This document shows positions 43,498 through 52,046 of a stretch of 64,000 nt of DNA, one piece after another. How positions within the stretch are numbered: the stretch's first letter is position 1; the number at the start of each line of letters is the position of its first letter. Position numbers and translations under genes: made by a program. Source of the DNA: an uncultured bacterium (GTDB taxonomy: Bacteria; Planctomycetota; UBA1135; GCA-002686595); assembly GCA_938083085.1 (NCBI GenBank), contig CALLKX010000018.1:62001-126000 (forward strand), written 5' to 3'. A model generated the notes under the pieces. That model saw only the letters and a list, made by a program, of their open reading frames with translations, was not told the DNA's origin and searched no databases.

Positions 43498-44085
43498 ATG
43501 CCCTGGATCCGCACCATCTCTATCTCCGAGGCGACCGGCCGGCTCGCGAAGAGCTACGAGGCCGCCATTGCCCGCGCCGGGCGGGTGTTCGGCATCGTCC
43601 GCGCTCAGAGCCTCGCTCCCGCTGTCCTCGACGCCTCGCTCGGCCTCTACCAGAAGATCATGTATGCCCCGGAGGGGCTCAGTCGGCGGCAGCGGGAGAT
43701 GGTGGCGACCATCGTGAGCCGCGCCAACGACTGCCACTACTGAACCCTCAGTCATGAGGCGGACCTCCGTGTCGAGGTCCAGGAAGAGTGGAAGGAGCAG
43801 GACGAGGACCAGCGGGAGCGCTTCGTCGCCGCGGTGGCGAGCGACTGGCGCGATGGGGATCTGGAGGCTGCCGACCGCGCGCTCGCGGCGTACGCGGAGA
43901 AGCTCACGCTGAGCCCCGGCGCAATGGGCGAGGCGGACGTCGTGGAGCTGCGGCGGGCGGGGTTCGGCGACGTGGCGATCCACGACCTGATCCAGGTGAC
44001 GGCGTACTTCAACTACATCAACCGGGTCGCCGATGGGGTCGACGTCGAGCTGGAGCCGGAGATGCCGCCGAGGCCGTCACGATGA
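43498..44085 (+). CDS. AhpD-like (CMD family) peroxidase-related selenoprotein, TGA-encoded Sec
   Basis: The gene is one reading frame interrupted by a TGA at 43741-43743. Reading through gives 195 residues: the N-terminal half with GLYQKIMYAPEGLSRRQREMV, then RANDCHY-(TGA)-TLSHEADLR and a helical C-terminal half ending IQVTAYFNYINRVADGV. The AhpD signature E-X11-C-X2-C-X3-H is exactly matched by Glu67, Cys79, residue 82 and His86, so TGA sits at the second redox Cys, giving C-X2-U. The size matches peroxidase-related CMD proteins (about 190). A SECIS-like hairpin follows (43761-43780). I take the ATG at 43498, before MPWIRTI. It probably reduces peroxides through a selenenylsulfide. A simple TGC-to-TGA mutation is the alternative. 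Confidence 0.85.
43761..43780 (+). promoter_or_regulatory. Candidate bacterial SECIS element
   Basis: Just after the in-frame TGA, GGACCTC (43761-43767) pairs perfectly with GAGGTCC (43774-43780) around the 6-nt loop CGTGTC (43768-43773). The loop begins 24 nt after the TGA and its second base is G. These values agree with the known rule for bacterial SECIS hairpins: a loop some 16-37 nt downstream and a G among the first two loop bases, contacted by SelB. The hairpin lies inside the coding sequence. Confidence 0.75.
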
Positions 44086-45047
44086 CCGCGGCCCCCGGTC
44101 CGGTCAGCGACTTCGCCCCCTCGTTGGTGGAGGAGGGCCCTCTCCGCGCGCTGCTCCTTCACTCCGAGCCTGGTGAGGTCCTTGAGGCTCTGCACGACTG
44201 CCCTGGCCTCGAGTGGGCGGCGGCGAGTGAGCCGGACGAGGTCGCCCGGAGCCTCGCGGAGCATGACCCCCAGGTCGTCTTCTCCATCAAGACCGCGAGC
44301 TTCACTGGACCGAGCCACGGTGAGGCCCTCGGGTGGAAGAGCGTCCGTTGGTTTCACGTGGGCGGCTCTGGGCGAGACCACCTGCCGGCCTGGGACCCCG
44401 CTCGGGTCACGGTCACAGACTCGAAGGGGGTGCTCGCGCCCTTCCTCGCCGAGCGGGCCATGGCGGGCCTGTTCGCCCTCGGGACGGGGCTGGTCAACCA
44501 CCTGCGTGAGCAGCGTGAGGCGCGCTGGTCGCCGACTCGTTTCCGGCCGCTCGCGGGTCGCACCATGCTCGTGCTCGGGTTCGGCAGGACCGGCGTGGAG
44601 GTGGCGAAGCGCGCGCGGGCCATGGGCATGGGCGTGTTGGGGGTGAGCCGCTCGGGCGTCGCGCGGGAGGGGGCGGATGAGATGCACGGGCCGGAGGCCC
44701 TCCATGAACTCCTGCCCCGCGCGGACGTGCTCTCGATCCATGTGCCGCTGACCCCTGAGACCCGGGGGAGGATCGGCGTGGAGGAGCTCGCGTTGCTCCC
44801 CGAGGGGGCGCTCGTCCTGAACGCCGCGAGAGGAGCGGTCCTCTCGGAGGGAGGGCTGCTTGGGGCGCTGGAGCAGAACGTCGCGGGGGCCTGGCTGGAT
44901 GTCTTCGAGCAGGAGCCCCTGCCGGAGGTGAATCCCCTCTGGCATCACCCGCGAATCCTCCTGTCCCCGCACTGCGCGGACCAGGTCGAGGACTTTCCCG
45001 CGCGCTTCGCGGCGCGCTTTCGGGATCTCTGGCTTGCCTCGCGGTGA
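44082..45047 (+). CDS. D-2-hydroxyacid dehydrogenase
   Basis: This 321-residue NAD(P)-dependent enzyme has the Rossmann motif VLGFGRTGVEVAKRARAMGM (about residue 164). The conserved catalytic pieces include the PLTPETRG block after DVLSIHV, then LNAARGAVLSEGGLLGAL, AGAWLDVFEQEPLPEVNPLWHHPRIL and SPHCAD (catalytic His). The Arg and Glu are in ARGAV and FEQEP. The substrate could be glyoxylate/hydroxypyruvate or a related keto acid. Its ATG overlaps the stop of the selenoprotein gene (ATGA), so translation of both is likely coupled. Confidence 0.9.
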   Translation: MTAAPGPVSDFAPSLVEEGPLRALLLHSEPGEVLEALHDCPGLEWAAASEPDEVARSLAEHDPQVVFSIKTASFTGPSHGEALGWKSVRWFHVGGSGRDHLPAWDPARVTVTDSKGVLAPFLAERAMAGLFALGTGLVNHLREQREARWSPTRFRPLAGRTMLVLGFGRTGVEVAKRARAMGMGVLGVSRSGVAREGADEMHGPEALHELLPRADVLSIHVPLTPETRGRIGVEELALLPEGALVLNAARGAVLSEGGLLGALEQNVAGAWLDVFEQEPLPEVNPLWHHPRILLSPHCADQVEDFPARFAARFRDLWLASR

Positions 45048-45167
45048 GCGCTGGTGCGCCCGACCGACGGACGTCACGCTGTGCGGATGGGACGCATTCA
45101 GAGATTCGCCTTCAAGCTCCTCCGCGGCCGCAGCAGCGGCCCTTCTCCGCACGTCGACTTCGATCCA

Positions 45168-45653
45168 ATGACCACCTTCCACGACTTCAGCGCGCCGACC
45201 ATCGACGGCACCGACTGCTCCTTCGACTCCTTCAGCGGCAAGGTCGTCCTGGTCGTCAACGTGGCCTCACGCTGCGGCCTGACGCCGCAATATGCGGGGC
45301 TCGAGAAACTGGCAGAGCAGTACCGGGATCGGGGCCTCGTGGTGGTCGGGTTCCCCTGCAACCAGTTCAAGGGGCAGGAGCCCGGGTCCGCGGAGGAGAT
45401 CAAGACCTTCTGCAGCACCACCTACGGCGTGACTTTTCCGCTCTTCGAGAAGGTCGAGGTCAACGGGCCGGGGCGTCACGCCCTGTACGCGTGGCTCACG
45501 CAGCAGGCGACGAGCCCGGAGGGGCCGGGTGATGTGCAGTGGAACTTCGGCAAGTTCCTCATCGGCAAGGACGGCGCTGTACTCGCCCGCTTCGAGCCCA
45601 CCGCGGCCCCCGATGCGGCCGAGCTGACGGCCGCGATCGAGGCGGCGCTCTGA
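45168..45653 (+). CDS. Glutathione peroxidase family protein, Cys type
   Basis: The 161-residue thiol peroxidase matches the family length. The catalytic residues are Cys36 in ASRCGLTPQY, Gln66 in GFPCNQF, and Trp125-Asn126 in WNFGKF. The codon at residue 36 is TGC, so this one is not a selenoprotein, unlike the neighbouring CMD gene. The second Cys (FPCNQF) may form the resolving disulfide with thioredoxin rather than glutathione. I choose MTTFHDFSAP at 45168, giving the normal N-terminus; an earlier in-frame ATG at 45054 would add Arg-rich sequence. It converges on the CRTAC1-like gene. Confidence 0.93.
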   Translation: MTTFHDFSAPTIDGTDCSFDSFSGKVVLVVNVASRCGLTPQYAGLEKLAEQYRDRGLVVVGFPCNQFKGQEPGSAEEIKTFCSTTYGVTFPLFEKVEVNGPGRHALYAWLTQQATSPEGPGDVQWNFGKFLIGKDGAVLARFEPTAAPDAAELTAAIEAAL

Positions 45654-45678
45654 TCGTCGGCCGGCGGGGGGGGCTGGA

Positions 45679-48312
45679 TCAGCCCTCCCGTTGGATGACC
45701 ACCCAGGCGTCCGCCTGCTCCTGGTGCCGGGTGACCTCGCCGTCGGGCCAGGTGACCTGGACCTCCACGAACTCGTCCACGCGCCCGAGCCCGAAGTGGA
45801 GCTCGGGGGCGTTGCCCGTGAGGTAGCCGGTGCCGGCGCGCAGGGCCTGCTCGCGCCGGAAGCCGTCGCTGGTGGCGACGACCACCTTCGCGCCGATGCC
45901 GCGTTGGTTGAGGCCCGGCTGCCGGAGGCGGACGCCGAGCCAGCGCCCGGCGCGCTCCGCGTCGTTCCGGAGCAGCGTCACCCCGCCGTTGTTGGCGGTC
46001 ACCAGCAGGTCGATGTCGCCGTCCCGGTCATGGTCCGCGCCCACGGCGCCCCGTGAGGCGCGAGAGATGCTGAAGGCCCGGCGCCCCAGGGTGCAGGCCT
46101 CCTTCAGCTTGCCGGTCCCGTCGCCCACGAAGAGCTGGTCGGTCTGGCCGACGCAGATCCCGGTGCTCTCGTAGTCGGGGCTCGTGTACCCGTTGGCCAC
46201 GTACAGGTCGAGGTCGCCGTCGAGCTCGAGGTCGAAGAACTCCGCGCCCCAGGAGGTCTTGCCGATGCCGGACGGCCCGAAGCCGCTCTTCACGGTCGTG
46301 TCGTGGAAGGTCGAGCGGCGCCGCTTTCGGGTGAGGCTGGAGATGGCGGAGTTGGTGTAGAGGGCGTTGGTCTCCAGCTGCCAGTTGGTCAGGAACACGT
46401 CGGAGTCTCCGTCGTTGTCCACGTCGCCAATGGCGAGGCCCATCCCACCCCGCGGATCGTCGAGGCCCGTGGAGAACGAGACGTCCTTGAAGGTGCCGTC
46501 CCCCTCGTTGCGGAAGAGCACGTTGAAGGAGACGTCGTTCGCGATGTACAGGTCCTCGTCCCCGTCGAGGTCGAAGTCCCAGAAGACCGCCTGCATCCCG
46601 CGCCCCTGGACGTCCGCGAGGCCGAGCTCCTCGGTGGCGTCCTCGAACCCGAAGGCGCCCGTGTCCGCGAGGCGGCTGCGGAGGAACACGTTCCGCTGGC
46701 CGGGGAAGGCGAAGGGCAGCATCTCGACCGGGTCCTCGCGCTGGTAGAGCCCCAGCTCGTCGGCGGGGGGCATCTTCTCCAGGTCGTAGTCCAGGTAGCT
46801 CGTGACGTAGAGGTCCAGGTCCCCGTCCCCGTCGGGGTCGCCGGCGATCACGCTCGCGCTCCAGAGGGAGAGCGCCGGCAGGACGCCCTCCGCCTCGGAG
46901 AAGGTCCCGTCCCCCGCGCCCAGGAACAGACGGTCGGGGCCGTAGTTGGCGCAGTACAGGTCGAGGTGCCCGTCCCCGTTCAGGTCCACCAGCAGGGCGC
47001 CCATGCCTGCGTCGCCGCGGCCGAGGCCTGCGCGGAGGGTCCCATCCTCGAAGGTGCCGTCGCCGTTCCCCAGGAAGAGGCGGTCCCGCAGAGCCTCGCA
47101 CCCCTCGCGGCCCGCGCCCTGGAGGAGCACGAGGTCGAGGGCGCCGTCCTCGTTCACATCGCCCCAGGCCGCCCCTGGGCCCATGGTCGGGCGGATGTCG
47201 AGCTGTTCACGGGGCCCCTCGGCGTGGGTGTACGAGGCGAGCCCGGCGCTCCTGGTCACCTCCACGAGCGTCTCGGGGGAGTCGGCGGCGGTGAAGCCCG
47301 TGAGGTCGACCATGGGCCGGCGCACGAGCTCGCGCGGATCATGATCCCGGCTCCACGACTTCGTGAGCATGGCGTCCGAGGTCCTCGCGGCCCTCCCGCG
47401 GACCCCGGGGCGCAGGACGAAGCCCAGGGTCTCACCCTCCTCCAGTAAGCGGGCGGGCGGCTCCATCGCGAAGCGGTACGTGCGCCGGTGCCCGACCGGA
47501 ACGAGGCGGCGATCCTCTGAGAGCTGTGTGGCGTCGACCCAGCCGAAGGGGCTTCCGCCATCGGTCCGGTCGCTGCGCACGTCGGACTGGGCGACCTGGT
47601 GGAGGAACGCCTGGGACTCCACGACGTCGCCGGGGGCGAGGGTGGCGAACTGGACCGCGTCGAGGATCGCGTCCCCCAGCTCGACCTTCATTGGCGCCCC
47701 GGTGGCGGGGAGCGCGAGGGGGCGTGTGGCCCCGGGTTGCAGCCGGTGCTCCTCGCCGTCGACCTTGACCGACCACACGAAGCTTCGCCCCTCGCGCGGG
47801 TGGAGGCCGAAGAGGAGCACGTGGGAGTGGGGGACCGCCGGCGGGTGCAGCACGACCGTCTCTCCCGTGACGGCCTCGTCGTCCCGCCTGAACACGTGGG
47901 CGACGTCGGCGCCGCTCTCGGAGTCCATCGCCGCGGGGGGGACGGCGCCGCGGAACACCCTCGGCTCGCCCTCGACGAGGAGCAGCTCCTCGTCGACCCC
48001 GTGGATGACGGCGGTGAGCCGTGGCGCGCAGTCCAGCGGGCGGTTGCCGGCGTTCACGGCGATCTCGACCTGGGCGCTGAGCGCCGGCCCGGGGGTCACG
48101 GGCGTCGATCGCCCGCGGCGCACCTCGACGCGGGGCAAGAGGGGGGAGATGGCGGTCAGGGCGACCACGTGCACGTCGCCGTCCCGGGGTTCCGCCAGGA
48201 GGGTCCAGCGCCCGTCGGGGCCAGCCACCTCGACCTTCGACAGGAAGATCTCCTTCGTGATGGGGGCAATGGTGGCCGCGAGGGCGGCGAGCCAGGCGCT
48301 TGCTGCGATCAT
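45679..48312 (-). CDS. Secreted FG-GAP/UnbV (CRTAC1-like) repeat protein
   Basis: The 877-residue protein has an N-terminal signal-like segment (AASAWLAALAATIAPI). A beta-rich N-terminal third follows, then a propeller of FG-GAP/VCBS repeats from about residue 350. These have repeated calcium-binding sites of the D-x-(D/N)-x-D-G-x-x-D type: DVNEDGALDL, DLNGDGHLDL, DPDGDGDLDL, DFDLDGDEDL, DVDNDGDSDV, DLELDGDLDL and DRDGDIDLL. The C-terminal UnbV/ASPIC domain has RWLGVRLRQPGLNQRGIGAKV and VQVTWPDGEVTRHQ. Such proteins are abundant in planctomycetes and related phyla. It is extracellular or surface-bound, and its ligand is not known. Confidence 0.92.
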   Translation of the reverse strand: MIAASAWLAALAATIAPITKEIFLSKVEVAGPDGRWTLLAEPRDGDVHVVALTAISPLLPRVEVRRGRSTPVTPGPALSAQVEIAVNAGNRPLDCAPRLTAVIHGVDEELLLVEGEPRVFRGAVPPAAMDSESGADVAHVFRRDDEAVTGETVVLHPPAVPHSHVLLFGLHPREGRSFVWSVKVDGEEHRLQPGATRPLALPATGAPMKVELGDAILDAVQFATLAPGDVVESQAFLHQVAQSDVRSDRTDGGSPFGWVDATQLSEDRRLVPVGHRRTYRFAMEPPARLLEEGETLGFVLRPGVRGRAARTSDAMLTKSWSRDHDPRELVRRPMVDLTGFTAADSPETLVEVTRSAGLASYTHAEGPREQLDIRPTMGPGAAWGDVNEDGALDLVLLQGAGREGCEALRDRLFLGNGDGTFEDGTLRAGLGRGDAGMGALLVDLNGDGHLDLYCANYGPDRLFLGAGDGTFSEAEGVLPALSLWSASVIAGDPDGDGDLDLYVTSYLDYDLEKMPPADELGLYQREDPVEMLPFAFPGQRNVFLRSRLADTGAFGFEDATEELGLADVQGRGMQAVFWDFDLDGDEDLYIANDVSFNVLFRNEGDGTFKDVSFSTGLDDPRGGMGLAIGDVDNDGDSDVFLTNWQLETNALYTNSAISSLTRKRRRSTFHDTTVKSGFGPSGIGKTSWGAEFFDLELDGDLDLYVANGYTSPDYESTGICVGQTDQLFVGDGTGKLKEACTLGRRAFSISRASRGAVGADHDRDGDIDLLVTANNGGVTLLRNDAERAGRWLGVRLRQPGLNQRGIGAKVVVATSDGFRREQALRAGTGYLTGNAPELHFGLGRVDEFVEVQVTWPDGEVTRHQEQADAWVVIQREG

Positions 48313-48359
48313 GGCGAGAACCTACGCAAGGGTGGGGGGGGAGTGAGTCGGCGGGTACG

Positions 48360-48393
48360 AAAAGACCCCGTCCGGCCGGGGCCAGACGGGGTC
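48360..48393 (-). terminator. Intrinsic terminator of the 82-aa gene
   Basis: On the minus strand GACCCCGTC (48393-48385) pairs with GACGGGGTC (48372-48364) over a 12-nt loop, immediately followed by TTTT (48363-48360). It lies 23 nt after the stop of the small gene at 48417 and just before the CRTAC1-like gene. This is the clearest factor-independent terminator in the window. Confidence 0.85.
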
Positions 48394-48416
48394 CAGAGCG
48401 TGGCGCCCGGTCGCGC

Positions 48417-48665
48417 TCAGCTGAGCTTGAGCTCGCGGACGTCCTCGATGGCGAAGTCGATGGAGGACTCCTTGTCCACGTCGATGACGCGGCCGCTGCC
48501 CTTGAATGGATTGAAGATCAGGGCGCCGGTCGCTGCGCGCCCGTTCTTGAAGTAGACGGTGACCTTGTCCGCCGTGCGGGCGCCCTGGAGAGCGTCGTAG
48601 ATCTTCTCCTGGGTCATCTGACGGGCCTTGCGGACCGAGGCGGGTGCGGGTGCGGTGAATGCCAT
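48417..48665 (-). CDS. Small Sm-like protein, 82 aa
   Basis: The 82-residue product has a helical N-terminus (SVRKARQMTQEKIYDALQGA), then a five-strand pattern: DKVTVYFKNGRAATGALI, then FKGSGRVIDVDKESSIDFAIEDVRELKLS. The arrangement (V-x-V-x-(hydrophobic)-x-N-G-x-x-x-x-G-x-(hydrophobic) ... hydrophobic-D ... I-x-(hydrophobic)-x-D-(hydrophobic)) resembles an Sm/Hfq-type barrel; this is inferred from pattern only. It starts at ATG 48665. It is followed by a strong terminator and preceded by the NUDIX gene (55-nt gap), so it may form a short operon with it. Confidence 0.65.
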   Translation of the reverse strand: MAFTAPAPASVRKARQMTQEKIYDALQGARTADKVTVYFKNGRAATGALIFNPFKGSGRVIDVDKESSIDFAIEDVRELKLS

Positions 48666-48720
48666 GGTGGTTGGTTTGGTGCGGTGGATACGAATGGTGG
48701 ACGTCCGACCCTGAGCGTGC

Positions 48721-49458
48721 TCAGGGTTGTGCGGTGGACGCCGCTTCTTCGCGGGACATGGCGGGGGGCACAATGCCCTCCGCCGCTTCGCGGACTTCGT
48801 CCGCGACCGATGTGCTGGGAGAGAGAAGATGGTCGAGGTGGGGGACCAGGAGGCTGGACCATGTCTCGAAGTTGGCGCCCTCGGCGAGCTGCTGCGGCAG
48901 CTCTCGCCAGGGGACGAAGTCGCCACGAAGCTGATCCACTTCGCGGATGCGCGCGTCGCCCCCGAGGAGATCGAGGGTCTGGACGAGTCCGACGTGGACT
49001 GCCCCGACGGCGTTGCTGTCGTCGTTGAGGAGGCCGATCGAAGTCAGGCGGGTCTCGCCCTCAACGATCAACTCCTCTTCCATGACCTCGCGGCGCGTGG
49101 CCGCGGGGAGCGGGTCGAGGAGCCGCGCTTGCGCGCTCCCATCCTCCGCGTGGATCGCATCCACCGGGTTGACGTGACCGCCGACGCCGATGGTGAACTT
49201 GTTGTGGAGGCGAGCCTCGCCGCCGCCCTTGGTGCGCTGCAGGAGAAGGATCTCCTCGCCGCGGGTCACCAGGGTGTAGGGGATGATCTGCTTCAGGGTC
49301 GGCGTGCGCTCGGCGTACTCCCGCTCGACGAAGAACCCGTCCTCCTCGACGCAGCGCTGAAAGCGCTCGCGCGAGAACTCCTCCCCAAAGGCGGAGAGGC
49401 CATGGGGCGCGAACTCTGGAAAGATCGCGGTGCGGGGAACGACGAAGACGAATTCCAT
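48721..49458 (-). CDS. NUDIX hydrolase-like protein
   Basis: The 245-residue protein has a NUDIX box spread by an insert: GVGGHVNPVD (residue about 92) at the start and ATRREVMEEELIVEGE (about 118) as the catalytic helix with REVMEE. The insert holds a variable 20-residue loop, as in the larger NUDIX proteins of the phosphoesterase type. Before it lies a beta strand region, YTLVTRGEEILLLQRTKGGGE, with the LQRTK element typical of this group. The substrate is unknown. It starts at ATG 49458, and the C-terminal 40 residues are Ala/Glu-rich. The adjacent downstream gene is the Sm-like one. Confidence 0.8.
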   Translation of the reverse strand: MEFVFVVPRTAIFPEFAPHGLSAFGEEFSRERFQRCVEEDGFFVEREYAERTPTLKQIIPYTLVTRGEEILLLQRTKGGGEARLHNKFTIGVGGHVNPVDAIHAEDGSAQARLLDPLPAATRREVMEEELIVEGETRLTSIGLLNDDSNAVGAVHVGLVQTLDLLGGDARIREVDQLRGDFVPWRELPQQLAEGANFETWSSLLVPHLDHLLSPSTSVADEVREAAEGIVPPAMSREEAASTAQP

Positions 49459-50135
49459 GGGAGCGAAGGGGCCACCGGAGAGGGGGCCAGGGGCCGGCGA
49501 TTAGAGATCGGCGAGTCGATTCCGCTGAGCTGGGGCCAGCGGTCCGACTGGGCAGTGGTCGGGACAGGAGCTCGGCCGTCGCGGGGCTCCCGGGCGGCTG
49601 GACGGCGGTGCCGATCAACTCCGGGAGGCTGACAGGTCCAAGAAGAACGTCGCCGGCCTGGGTGCGGGGGCAGAGCGGGGCGGTGTCCGGAGCACGAGGG
49701 CCCAGAGGGCCCTGACGCCGGGCGCCCCCGATGTGCGCGGGGACGGCAGGTGAAAGGTGCGGGTACGAGAGCGGTGTGTCGGCTTGTGGCACCCGGGATG
49801 AGGAGCTGAGGTGAACCTCAGCACAGCTCGCGGGATGGAACGCAGAGGCGCGGTGGAGGCGGTGGGTCGAGCAGGACCTGCCCCCGAAGTCGCGACCGGC
49901 TCGTTCCTGGCCGACAAGTGCGAGAATGGAGGCACCTCCGGAATCCGTCAAGGTGCGCAGCACGAGATCGAGCGTGGAAATCACGTGCCCACGCAAGATG
50001 TCGTGGGTGGCGTCGACTAAGCGTCGTTCGTCGCTTGCGTTACGCGAATCCGCCCGCGCGCGGCGCCTACACCACAGGTGGTGGCCCGACTCGTTGTCTT
50101 GCGATCGGACATCCCTTCGACGGAAAGTGATAGGT
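49459..50135. other. Gene-free region between NUDIX gene and rnpB
   Basis: This 677-base region has no convincing gene. It contains a perfect hairpin GCTGAGG-TGAA-CCTCAGC near 49803-49820 and a weak leftward frame (about 49900-50080) with helix-like sequence, both of unknown meaning. The region is downstream of RNase P RNA on the minus strand, but no clear terminator follows rnpB. It should hold the promoter of the leftward NUDIX gene near its left end. Confidence 0.45.
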
Positions 50136-50535
<400 letters not shown>

Positions 50536-50597
50536 GTCGGGCATGATATCGCGCCCGCGACATTGCGGGCGACCGGAACGACCAACGAGCTGAATCC

Positions 50598-51491
50598 ATG
50601 GCGATTGAAGACGATTTCTTCCTGACCAATCTCGAGCTGCGTGACTCCACGGAGACAGGGGAGGTGGCCTCAGGGCTTTCCCATGACTCCATGAAGGGGA
50701 TGGTCCTGCTCACGGTCCTTGAGCTCGCGGCGCGCGGAGAGCCGATTGGCGCGGTGACCGTCATCCACGATGCGGGAGACACCGGGGAGAGGTACCGAAC
50801 CCTGGCTTCAGATCTCGCCGAGAAGGGCTGGGCCGTTGCGCTGCCAGACCTTCGAGGGCACGGACGTACGGAGGGTCCTCGCGGACACTCCAACGGGCTG
50901 CGCGAGGTGGCGCGCGACATCCAGGAGATCCAGGATCACCTCGCTTATCGCATGCCGGAGGTGCCGAAGGTGCTCATCGGGGTGGGGCTGGGCGCGAACT
51001 ACGCGACCATGTACGCGCTCGAGACGCCGGGCGTGGTCAGCGCGCTGGTGCTCATCGCACCGCTGCACGCGCCGAGCTTCACGGCGCCGGAGCCGCCCAG
51101 GGGGCTCTCGAAGTTCTTCAAGAAGGTCACGCCGCAATCGGAGGGCTCGACGGGTTATGGGCCGGATGACCTGACCTCCGCCGCGGCGCAGGCGACGGCA
51201 TGGTCCATGTCTGAGCTCACCCACGGGGTCATCACCCAGGGGGCCATCGACGAGGCCGCGCGGAGCTCCAAAGAGCACCTCGCGCGGATCGCCGAGCTCG
51301 GTGTCCCTGTGCTCATCGTGCACGGAGGCGACGACCCGATCAGTAGCCCTGACTGGAGCCGCGCCCAGGAGGGAGGCTCCGTGGAGGTCCTGGTGGTGGA
51401 GGGGCAGCGGCACCACCCGCTGCATGACTCGAAGAGCGCAGAGATCCGTGAGCGGATCGTGCGCTTCCTCAAGCAGCACGCTGGAGTCTGA
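50598..51491 (+). CDS. Alpha/beta-hydrolase lacking nucleophile Ser
   Basis: The 297-residue protein has the serine hydrolase 4 (monoacylglycerol lipase-like) fold: HDAGDTGERYRTLASDLAEKGWAVALPDLRGHGRTEG in the N-terminal half, and HGGDDPISSPDWS (Asp, about residue 240) and EGQRHHPLHD (His, about 273) at the end. The elbow motif G-x-S-x-G reads GVGLG at residues 128-132, so Gly130 replaces the nucleophilic Ser. The Asp and His of the triad seem to be conserved. It is probably non-hydrolytic, or uses another residue. It starts at ATG 50598, 62 nt from the 5' end of rnpB on the other strand. Confidence 0.85.
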   Translation: MAIEDDFFLTNLELRDSTETGEVASGLSHDSMKGMVLLTVLELAARGEPIGAVTVIHDAGDTGERYRTLASDLAEKGWAVALPDLRGHGRTEGPRGHSNGLREVARDIQEIQDHLAYRMPEVPKVLIGVGLGANYATMYALETPGVVSALVLIAPLHAPSFTAPEPPRGLSKFFKKVTPQSEGSTGYGPDDLTSAAAQATAWSMSELTHGVITQGAIDEAARSSKEHLARIAELGVPVLIVHGGDDPISSPDWSRAQEGGSVEVLVVEGQRHHPLHDSKSAEIRERIVRFLKQHAGV

Positions 51492-51608
51492 GACGGCCGG
51501 GACGGCTCGCGCGTGGGCCGTTAGAGCCCAAGGGAGGGACCAGCGAAGAGCGGTCCTCCGGGAAACCCCGAGGCCCGGCCGCCACCTTGAGGCGGACGCT
51601 CCCCTTAG

Positions 51609-52046
51609 CTATCGCGGCTCGCCGGCGCCGATCCAGTCTTCGAGGAGGATCATCGCGCTCCAAGAGTCCTTGCGGGCCTTTCGCTGAGCGCCGTGGTAGC
51701 CGGCCTCCCGGAGCCGGTCCTCGGCCTCGCGGGTGGTGAGGCGCTCGTCCTGTCGGACCACTCCCAGCCCGGGGAAGCGCTCCTCGGTGCGGGCAATGAA
51801 GGCGTCAACCTCCGCGACCCGCGGGCCTGCGGCGCCGTCCATGTGGAGCGGATACCCGACCACGAGGACTCCAACATCCCGTTCCTCGCAGAGAGCCGCG
51901 ATGGCGTCGAGAGCCTCGTCGTCGCCGCCCTGGACAGGGTCGAGCGGGGTGATGAGGATCCGAGCGGCGTCCGCCGCCGCGAAGCCGGTTCGGCGTGTGC
52001 CGTGGTCCACACCGAGGGCCACGCGTTTGGATTCTGGGTGGCCCAT
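51609..52046 (-). CDS. ruvX: Putative pre-16S rRNA nuclease / Holliday junction resolvase RuvX
   Basis: The 145-residue YqgF-family protein has the RNase H-like fold: ALGVDHGTRRTGFA with the first catalytic Asp (about residue 14), VGYPLHMDGAAGPR with the second acidic site region, and ERLTTREAEDRLREAGYHG followed by KDSWSAMILLEDW with the third Asp (about residue 127). The length is normal. YqgF trims 16S rRNA precursors. Its ATG overlaps the stop of the giant AsmA-like gene (TGATG), an unusual but common-in-GC-rich-genome coupling. Confidence 0.93.
   Translation of the reverse strand: MGHPESKRVALGVDHGTRRTGFAAADAARILITPLDPVQGGDDEALDAIAALCEERDVGVLVVGYPLHMDGAAGPRVAEVDAFIARTEERFPGLGVVRQDERLTTREAEDRLREAGYHGAQRKARKDSWSAMILLEDWIGAGEPR

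Noticed and set aside
43741..43743. Simple nonsense mutation or sequencing error at the TGA of the AhpD-like gene
   Set aside because: The TGA lies exactly at a redox Cys, the downstream half is intact, and a SECIS-like hairpin follows at the right distance. Only the genome-wide search for Sec genes can settle it.
45270..45281. Possible Sec in the glutathione peroxidase
   Set aside because: The active-site codon at residue 36 is TGC, so it is a normal Cys enzyme.
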